This document shows, in pieces, positions 13,428-18,534 of a DNA stretch of 21,631 nucleotides (position 1 is the first letter of the stretch; every line of letters begins with the position of its first letter). Below the pieces are notes generated by a model. That model was not told where the DNA came from. It ran no database searches and saw only the letters and a list, made by a program, of their open reading frames with translations. Source of the DNA: a virus. The stretch covers positions 1-21,631 of IMG/VR virus record IMGVR_UViG_3300017735_000124; one strand, written 5' to 3'. The position numbers and the translations under genes are program-made.

Positions 13428-13560
13428 TTGTATGTCTTGCGCCTTGTTCTTAAACTTTGCGCCTTGCTTGTATGTCTTGCGCCTTGCGCCTTGCGCCTTG
13501 ATTGTTATTTTTTATTTTTTTATTTGTTATATCGTGTGGCCTTGCGCCTTGCGCCCTTGT
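13428..13560 (+). repeat. Second TTGCGCC heptamer array
   Basis: Seven TTGCGCC copies lie here, including three perfect tandem heptamers at about 13477-13497 and a pair at about 13542-13555. A 19-bp unit beginning TTGTATGTCTTGCGCC occurs twice (13428-13446 and 13468-13486). Between the groups is a T-rich tract. The heptamer has the same orientation as in the array at 12463-12566 on the other side of the Cys-rich gene. The region 13343-13635 contains no gene. Confidence 0.8.
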
Positions 13561-13593
13561 CCTTATTTCGTCTTGTTATTGTTTTGGTAGCGC

Positions 13594-13621
13594 AAAAGAA
13601 AACCAGGTCCAAGGACCTGGT
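13594..13621 (-). terminator. Rho-independent terminator
   Basis: Read leftward, ACCAGGTCC (13621-13613) and GGACCTGGT (13610-13602) form an 8-9 bp stem with a very small loop, followed by TTTCTTTT (13601-13594). It ends the gene at 13636-13908. Confidence 0.75.
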
Positions 13622-13635
13622 CTATTGGTTTTATA

Positions 13636-13908
13636 TTATACGTTGTATTCGTCGCGCCACTGTGGATCAGCATCCAAGAGCTTTCCAAATTGAGTGATTT
13701 CCCTGGCGTAGGTATCACCCATTTCATATTGACCATCATGCATCATGGGTGATGTGGCCGCCACAAACCATCTCGCATATGGGTCTTGCATTTCTGCAGC
13801 CGAATGTTTGTAGGTCTTTAAAACTTTCCACACCCATCCCTGATCGTTCACATAGGTTGCGTATGGTGTATCAGCATCACGAGTTTTTCCAAAAGATGTT
13901 CTAGGCAT
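13636..13908 (-). CDS. Conserved hypothetical phage protein
   Basis: This is a 90-aa protein. The blocks YATYVNDQGWVWKVLKTYKH (about 16-35), DPYARWFVAATSPMM (about 42-56) and GQYEMGDTYAREI (about 59-71) form a pattern I have seen in other phage and bacterial small proteins, always without a function. It is rich in Trp and Tyr, is soluble and lacks a signal peptide. The RBS AAGGAGAA is 5 nt before the ATG. A hairpin lies between it and the upstream gene, and a terminator follows, so it may be an independent transcription unit. Confidence 0.65.
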   Translation of the reverse strand: MPRTSFGKTRDADTPYATYVNDQGWVWKVLKTYKHSAAEMQDPYARWFVAATSPMMHDGQYEMGDTYAREITQFGKLLDADPQWRDEYNV

Positions 13909-13933
13909 ATTGTTCTCCTTAATTAAGTTGATA

Positions 13934-13966
13934 CCCTATTGTACACCATGCACAATAGGGCTTCAA
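13934..13966 (-). promoter_or_regulatory. Intercistronic hairpin overlapping a candidate promoter
   Basis: Read leftward, CCCTATTGT (13960-13952) pairs with ACAATAGGG (13942-13934) over 9 bp with a 9-nt loop, 10 nt after the upstream stop. There is no T-run, so it is not a terminator. The same bases hold TTGAAG (13966-13961), a 17-nt spacer and TACAAT (13943-13938), a fair sigma70 promoter. Either role is possible. Confidence 0.4.
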
Positions 13967-13969
13967 GTT

Positions 13970-14194
13970 TTATCTTTTCCAAGCAAACTTATTATATGTA
14001 CTTTTCGTCACATATTTTTCCCATGATCTAGGGTATTGTTCCCGCCACCACGATAGGTTTGGGGTATTCGTTCTAGTCCTTTGGACGAAGTAAGCAAAGT
14101 CCTTATCAATTGCTTCAGCACATAAGGCATCTCTCTGTTTCTTTAACTTGGCAATCTTTTTGTCGATATCTTTTACTTTGTTTTCGAAATCCAT
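13970..14194 (-). CDS. Small basic coiled-coil protein
   Basis: I place the start at the ATG at 14194 (SD AAGGAG six nt upstream), giving 74 aa. The frame continues upstream to 14236, but that part is the duplicated hairpin leader and not protein. The N-terminal half, MDFENKVKDIDKKIAKLKKQ, is a charged coiled coil. The C-terminal half is Trp/Tyr/Arg-rich (NLSWWREQYPRSWEKYV). This looks like a small nucleic-acid- or protein-binding factor, with no family recognised. The gene before it shares the same leader. Confidence 0.6.
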   Translation of the reverse strand: MDFENKVKDIDKKIAKLKKQRDALCAEAIDKDFAYFVQRTRTNTPNLSWWREQYPRSWEKYVTKSTYNKFAWKR

Positions 14195-14237
14195 TTTATT
14201 CTCCTTAGTTGAAATGGTGGGGCGTTGCCGCCCCACT
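14190..14237 (-). repeat. Duplicated hairpin/RBS leader, copy 1
   Basis: This 48-bp sequence is identical to 14410-14457. Read leftward it holds a perfect 8-bp hairpin GTGGGGCG-GCAA-CGCCCCAC (14236-14217), CATTTCAACTAAGGAG with the SD, then AATAAAATGGA with the start codon. The hairpin begins 8 nt after the preceding stop codon, exactly as in copy 2. No T-run follows leftward, so it is not a terminator of the operon. Confidence 0.95.
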
Positions 14238-14243
14238 TTTTGA

Positions 14244-14414
14244 TTATTCTTCTGACTTGGCTATTTTAGCGGCAAGGTTAAAGGCCATGAAAGCAAATAG
14301 AGTTGCAATAACTTTATCTTGCCCGCTCAGCTGATTAATACGAGCATTTAAATCTTGCATGTCCTCTGGTGTATCGAATAGTAGAAATTCGTTTAATGTG
14401 TCAATCTTGTCCAT
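14244..14414 (-). CDS. Small hypothetical protein with hydrophobic C-terminal helix
   Basis: From the ATG at 14414 (SD AAGGAG, six nt) this is a 56-aa protein, MDKIDTLNEFLLFDTPEDMQ and on. The apparent extension to 14495 reads through the duplicated leader and is not real. The C-terminal VIATLFAFMAFNLAAKI is hydrophobic and long enough to be a membrane or buried amphipathic helix. That might suggest a membrane-associated early protein. No family is recognised. Confidence 0.6.
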   Translation of the reverse strand: MDKIDTLNEFLLFDTPEDMQDLNARINQLSGQDKVIATLFAFMAFNLAAKIAKSEE

Positions 14415-14457
14415 TTTATTCTCCTTAGTTGAAATGGTGGGGCGTTGCCGCCCCACT
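14410..14457 (-). repeat. Duplicated hairpin/RBS leader, copy 2
   Basis: Exact second copy of the 48-bp leader, 220 bp from copy 1. The hairpin is at 14456-14437 and the SD and ATG have the same spacing. The identity extends through the first codon of both genes and stops there, so the cassette covers just the control sequences. Confidence 0.95.
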
Positions 14458-14463
14458 GTTGAT

Positions 14464-14712
14464 TTAGATATCGATTGATATCGATGCATATTCAATAATA
14501 TCTTTTACTTCTGATCTGATCTGAGAAGAGAAGTCCTCCATATCCAAGTTATTATTAACGACATCCATGATATCGATCGCATGATCTTTCAAATTAAGCT
14601 CGACGCTTGTGTCAGCCTCTTCAATCTTTAGATCGATCATGCGTGAGATACGCCCCTGCAATGCCTCCCAGATTGCTTCAGTGACGTTGTCTTCAGTATC
14701 CAAATATCCCAT
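14464..14712 (-). CDS. Small acidic hypothetical protein
   Basis: This is an 82-aa, strongly acidic helical protein (MGYLDTEDNVTEAIWEALQG..., with NLKDHAIDIMDVVNNNLDME in the middle). The RBS is AAGGAGAA. It is the first gene of this leftward group, behind a good promoter (14768-14797) with a palindrome over its -10, so it is probably regulated. The size and strong acidity would fit a DNA mimic or an anti-host factor, but nothing proves it. No family is recognised. Confidence 0.6.
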   Translation of the reverse strand: MGYLDTEDNVTEAIWEALQGRISRMIDLKIEEADTSVELNLKDHAIDIMDVVNNNLDMEDFSSQIRSEVKDIIEYASISIDI

Positions 14713-14756
14713 GATATTCTCCTTAGTTTAGTTGACTAGAAACAAACCACTTGTTC

Positions 14757-14774
14757 CTATAAGTAAACTTATAG
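14757..14774. promoter_or_regulatory. 18-bp palindrome over the -10 (candidate operator)
   Basis: CTATAAGT-AA-ACTTATAG is a perfect 8+8 palindrome that covers the -10 (TATAAG) of the leftward promoter. A third half-site ACTTATAG lies at 14870-14877. A repressor bound here would block RNA polymerase, so I infer an operator. Confidence 0.55.
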
Positions 14775-14797
14775 ATCAGAACGATACCTAATGTAAA
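14768..14797 (-). promoter_or_regulatory. Sigma70-like promoter of the leftward small-gene group
   Basis: Read leftward: TTTACA (14797-14792), an 18-nt spacer and TATAAG (14773-14768). Both boxes match 5 of 6. It lies about 55 nt before the start codon at 14712. Confidence 0.65.
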
Positions 14798-14959
14798 GAG
14801 TTAATTTCAAGTAAAATGAAATTAATTACAAGTTATACATGTAAGCTACAGAGTTATGTTATGGGGGTTACTTATAGGTTTTGATACCATCAACAGACCG
14901 AAGCCTGACCCCCAACCCCCTATATAAAGACGTGGGTTCTCTCCCCGGCAGCTATTAAA

Positions 14960-14988
14960 TTGGTTTGGTAAATTCATTCGCAGATAAT
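14960..14988 (+). promoter_or_regulatory. Weak candidate promoter for the late genes
   Basis: TTGGTT (14960-14965), a 17-nt spacer and GATAAT (14983-14988). The -10 matches 5 of 6 but the -35 only 3 of 6. It is the best rightward candidate I see before the late operon, which may instead use a phage-dependent promoter. Confidence 0.3.
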
Positions 14989-15082
14989 TTCATTGCCCCC
15001 TTAAAACGACCGCCTAAAAAATGCCCACTATATTTTCATTTGGGTTTATAGTATGTTGTATGTAATTTCATTTGGGGTTGTT

Positions 15083-15490
15083 ATGACGAAGCAAGCAGAT
15101 TTCATCGATTGCGTTGATCTTTGGACCACGGTCCTCCCTTATTCGACTTTTCCTTCGAGTACGATTGCGTGGCGTTTGGTACCTGCGATTGAGAGTGGTC
15201 AGTATAAGATTTGGCATAACGAGGGTGGATCGTGTGCAGGGTTTGTGACCTGGGCGTGGATGACGGATGAGGAGTTTGAGACGCGGGAATATTGGGGACC
15301 TGATATATTTCAGCGAGAAACAGGTGACAAATTAGTTTTTGTTGATATGATTGCACCCGAGGGCACTTCTGGTGTATTAGGATTTTGTAGGGATCTTCGT
15401 AGGATGTTTGTCTCGGAGTTCCCGGAAGTTAAAAAGGTTTGGTCGCATCGTGGCCAACGGAGCGGTGTTTATCCGAACAAAGGTGGCTAG
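15083..15490 (+). CDS. HlyC-like toxin-activating lysine acyltransferase homologue
   Basis: From the ATG at 15083 (GGGG five nt upstream) this is 135 aa; an in-frame ATG at 15053 adds ten residues with a poor RBS. The sequence follows the HlyC/CyaC family: VDLWTTVLPYSTFPSSTIAW (11-30), LVPAIESGQYKIWHNEGG (32-49), GFVTWAWMTDEEF (53-65) and GDKLVFVDMIAPEG (81-94), then RDLRRMFV. Family members attach acyl groups to lysines of RTX toxins. Asp88 in FVDMIAPEG aligns with the conserved catalytic Asp of HlyC (FIDWIAPFG). The catalytic His of HlyC falls at Tyr20 in my hand alignment, so the activity may be lost or changed. No RTX toxin is in the window. It lies directly before virion genes (3 bp gap), which suggests a virion protein as partner or substrate. 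Confidence 0.82.
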   Translation: MTKQADFIDCVDLWTTVLPYSTFPSSTIAWRLVPAIESGQYKIWHNEGGSCAGFVTWAWMTDEEFETREYWGPDIFQRETGDKLVFVDMIAPEGTSGVLGFCRDLRRMFVSEFPEVKKVWSHRGQRSGVYPNKGG

Positions 15491-15493
15491 GAC

Positions 15494-17071
15494 ATGTATA
15501 ACGTATTATTTTCATTTTTAAAACCTCAACTCTGTTATGGCGGAGAGTCTACTGGTGGAGGTGGCGATGGCGGATCTTCTGATAATGGTAGAGGAAGTAG
15601 CTATGGAATGGAGGGCGCAGGAGATGGCGCGGCGACAAGTGCGGGGCAAGCAAGAGCGGCGCAACTAAGAGCGCAAGCTGAAGCTCAACGAGCAGTTCAA
15701 CAACAGGCTCGAGACAACGACCGAGACAGAAGAACTGCGGTAAGTAAGGCTAGAAGCGCAGGGAAAGCAGCTCCCCCAGTAGTTGTGTCTAATGCTACAA
15801 CAACAGCGGAAGATAACAACAGAAGTATTTTTGATCAGTTAGAAAATATCCAGTTAGTGTCTAAGGATCGCCCCGAGTTACAATATAAGAGAGCCGATGC
15901 AAAAGGTGCCCAAGCAATACTTACCCAGCCACCCAAGAATCAAGTATTTAAAAGTTCGGTTTTAAATCCTACAGGTTTATCAAGTTCAGAATTAGTAACT
16001 TCGGCTAAAAATAAAAACTACACGAACTTAACTGCTGCAGAGGAGGGTGCATTGTATGGTCAGTACGGTCAACAGCCTAACGCTGCTGAGTATGCTCAAA
16101 TGACCGAGGTTATGAAACGCATGCGTAACGTACCAAGTACATCGGAGTTTCAAAGTTCAGTTGCCGATCAATTACGTGCTGGAACCACCCGAAGAGGTGG
16201 GATCATAGATGCGGACGCCGCCGCCAAATCAGCACAGAACTACATTTCGAATAACCCTGTTGGCAAAAATGTTAATCCGTTCTTTACCCCGTATAGTGAA
16301 TTAGACGGTTTTTTTCCTAAACTAGAACGAGGAATTGAAAACGCTGGAATTTTTGCAATAAAAGGTCTTACGGGTGGTATTATCGACCCTGTCAAAATGG
16401 ATAAAAACATAGCGGAAAAGTACATGAAGGCTTTACAGGAAACAGGTACCTACGATTATGACGATCCTAACTACCTCGATATTTCTGACAGCAAACAGGG
16501 TAACGCAAACTTTGATAAAATTCTAGAAATGTCTGGCAGAGGACCGGAGGACTATGAAGCAACAAATATTTTACGAGGTGTTAAAGACGCTGAAGGAAAT
16601 ACTGTTGCCGGTTTCAACCAGTACCAGAACACTATCACTGGATATGACCCAAAGACAGGGGAGTATGAGTCTGGTGCCGTTGTTTATAACGAAGAGGAAA
16701 GAGAAGAGGATCGCGATCGCGATAGATGCCCAGAAGGTTTCTACTACGACGTAGAAGAAGAGATGTGCATGCCTATAGTAGACTCTTTAGTAGACCCAGA
16801 TCCTACCTGCCCAGACGGATACACATTTGACAGTGAAGAAAACGCCTGTGTCCTCGATCCGTTCCAACAACCGTTCCCAGACGCACCGACCACGGGCGGT
16901 GGAACATATACCGCGCCTGCATTGTCGCCGTACACGAGTGTATCTCCGGTTACATTACCGTCACTTATGCCTGGACAACAACCTGCTTTCGTAGTACCTA
17001 CACCCACAGCACAACCGATTACTGTTGCAGCACAAACACCCGTAGGATTAGCATCACTTAGGCGCTCATGA
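15494..17071 (+). CDS. Gly-rich, probably virion-associated protein with two CPxG repeats
   Basis: This is a 525-aa protein. After a short hydrophobic start (MYNVLFSFLKPQLCYGG) comes a Gly-rich linker (about 16-45) and an Ala/Gln/Arg-rich coiled coil (about 50-90). The large middle is Asn/Gln/Tyr-rich. Near the end are two similar Cys motifs, CPEGFYYDVEEEMC (412-425) and CPDGYTFDSEENAC (439-452), 27 residues apart. A Pro/Thr-rich tail follows. The low-complexity build suggests a structural or injected virion protein, but I recognise no family. It lies between the acyltransferase homologue and the large terminase (ATGA overlap at 17068), so it could be the acylation partner. The RBS is weak (AGGAC). 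Confidence 0.55.
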   Translation: MYNVLFSFLKPQLCYGGESTGGGGDGGSSDNGRGSSYGMEGAGDGAATSAGQARAAQLRAQAEAQRAVQQQARDNDRDRRTAVSKARSAGKAAPPVVVSNATTTAEDNNRSIFDQLENIQLVSKDRPELQYKRADAKGAQAILTQPPKNQVFKSSVLNPTGLSSSELVTSAKNKNYTNLTAAEEGALYGQYGQQPNAAEYAQMTEVMKRMRNVPSTSEFQSSVADQLRAGTTRRGGIIDADAAAKSAQNYISNNPVGKNVNPFFTPYSELDGFFPKLERGIENAGIFAIKGLTGGIIDPVKMDKNIAEKYMKALQETGTYDYDDPNYLDISDSKQGNANFDKILEMSGRGPEDYEATNILRGVKDAEGNTVAGFNQYQNTITGYDPKTGEYESGAVVYNEEEREEDRDRDRCPEGFYYDVEEEMCMPIVDSLVDPDPTCPDGYTFDSEENACVLDPFQQPFPDAPTTGGGTYTAPALSPYTSVSPVTLPSLMPGQQPAFVVPTPTAQPITVAAQTPVGLASLRRS

Positions 17072-18534
17072 ATTTACAAGCCCTCCCAGAGGAAGCACTA
17101 AAAGAGATCTTGGCCTTAACGGAGGCCAAGAAGCGCATAGATTTGCGCGAACAAGCACATGACAACTTCATGCCTTTCGTTCATCATGTGTACGATAACT
17201 TCATTGAAGGGCAACATCACCGCATCATAGCCGAAAAACTTGAACGTGTTGCACGAGGAGAGCTCAAGCGATTGATTATCAACATGCCTCCACGGCATTC
17301 TAAGTCTGAGTTTGCAAGCTACTTGATGCCTGCTTGGTTTCTAGGTAGAAACCCTAAACTGAAAATCATCCAAGCGACGCACAACACTGAGTTGGCGGTA
17401 CGTTTTGGTCGTAAAGTGAGGGACTTGATCGATGACCCTGAGTACAAAACTATATTTCCGGATACAAACCTTAAAGAAGACAACAAAGGAGCGGGTACGT
17501 GGGGCACGGACAAGGGTGCTGAGTACTTCGCGGCGGGTGTTGGCGCTGCCATCACGGGTCGTGGTGCGGATTTACTCGTCATTGATGACCCGCATTCGGA
17601 ACAAGATGCGTTAAGCTCCACTGCATTCGACCATGCATACGAATGGTACACCTCTGGACCGCGACAACGGCTCCAACCAGGGGGTGCAATCATAATTGTT
17701 ATGACCCGATGGGGTAAAAAGGACTTAACGGGTAGATTATTGGCGCAACAGGGCAGTGATGTCATGTCTGACAAGTGGGAAGTTGTGGAATTTCCTGCGA
17801 TATTGCCTAGTGACAAGCCGTTATGGCCAGAGTTCTGGGAAAAGAACGCCTTATTGTCCATCAAAGCGTCTCTGCCCGTGGGCAAATGGAACGCGCAGTG
17901 GCAACAGAACCCTACTGGCTCCGAATCGGCGATAATTAAGCGCGAATGGTGGAATGCGTGGGAAGAGGAGAAGATTCCTAGGCTCGATTACATCCTACAG
18001 TCCTACGATACAGCGTTTTCCAAGAAGGAAACAGCGGATTACTCTGCGATCACAACGTGGGGTATCTTCAAGCCGGAAGAAGGTGGGGCAGACAACATCA
18101 TTCTGCTAGATGCACAGCGTGGCAGGTGGAATTTCCCCGAACTCAAGGAGGTTGCCTTCGAAGAACACGAGTATTGGGAGCCTGATATGGTGTTGGTAGA
18201 GGCGAAAGCGACAGGTACACCGCTCATTGACGAACTTAGATTGCGCGGAATACCCGCATTGGGGTTCTCACCGGGCAAAGGAAGTGATAAGGTGACCAGG
18301 ATGCACATGGTTGCACCGCTATTTGAAGCGGGAATGGTATGGGCACCAGACGACAAGAAATTTGCAGACGAAGTGATTGAAGAAGTTGTTTCGTTTCCTA
18401 ATGGTGACAACGATGATTATTGTGATAGTATGACACTAGCACTTATGCGTTTCCGTCGAGGTGGATTTATCTCTCTTCACGGAGAAGACACACAAGACGA
18501 TGAATGGAGGCCCCGTAAACGGGAGTATTATTAA
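17068..18534 (+). CDS. terL: Terminase large subunit (TerL)
   Basis: This is a 488-aa DNA-packaging motor. ATPase motifs: Walker A variant MPPRHSKS (73-80), Walker B LLVIDDPH (169-176) and the coupling motif TRW (213-215). RNase H-like nuclease acidic residues: Asp314 in SYDTAFSKKETADYS, Glu378 in VLVEAKATGTP and Asp450/Asp453 in DDYCDSM. This is the Terminase_6-type arrangement at the usual length. TerL cuts concatemeric DNA and pumps it through the portal encoded next. The start overlaps the upstream stop (ATGA), and the stop overlaps the portal start (TAATG). Its partner terS is 4.9 kb upstream. Confidence 0.97.
   Translation: MNLQALPEEALKEILALTEAKKRIDLREQAHDNFMPFVHHVYDNFIEGQHHRIIAEKLERVARGELKRLIINMPPRHSKSEFASYLMPAWFLGRNPKLKIIQATHNTELAVRFGRKVRDLIDDPEYKTIFPDTNLKEDNKGAGTWGTDKGAEYFAAGVGAAITGRGADLLVIDDPHSEQDALSSTAFDHAYEWYTSGPRQRLQPGGAIIIVMTRWGKKDLTGRLLAQQGSDVMSDKWEVVEFPAILPSDKPLWPEFWEKNALLSIKASLPVGKWNAQWQQNPTGSESAIIKREWWNAWEEEKIPRLDYILQSYDTAFSKKETADYSAITTWGIFKPEEGGADNIILLDAQRGRWNFPELKEVAFEEHEYWEPDMVLVEAKATGTPLIDELRLRGIPALGFSPGKGSDKVTRMHMVAPLFEAGMVWAPDDKKFADEVIEEVVSFPNGDNDDYCDSMTLALMRFRRGGFISLHGEDTQDDEWRPRKREYY

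Larger units (their letters stand above)
14713..15082. other. Intergenic control region before the late genes
   Basis: This 370-bp region lies between outward-pointing gene groups. It holds the promoter and palindrome noted separately, an 8-bp inverted repeat (TTAATTTC at 14801-14808 with GAAATTAA at 14818-14825), a C-rich stretch before TATATAAAG, and a directly repeated TTTCATTTGGG next to the acyltransferase-like gene. No gene fits in it. Confidence 0.6.

Noticed and set aside
13428-13697. Rightward frame of 89 aa, hydrophobic and Leu/Cys-rich
   Set aside because: It is encoded by the TTGCGCC repeat array, starts with TTG without an RBS, and runs across the terminator and into the end of an opposite gene. 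The hydrophobic look comes from the repeat.
14195-14236. N-terminal extension (MGRQRPTISTKENK) of the coiled-coil protein, also seen in the frame ending at 14244
   Set aside because: The same peptide appears in two unrelated genes only because both frames read through the duplicated hairpin/RBS leader. The SD sits right before the downstream ATG.
17319-17885. Leftward frame of 188 aa opposite terL
   Set aside because: It lies fully inside terL, whose ATPase and nuclease motifs are complete on the other strand.
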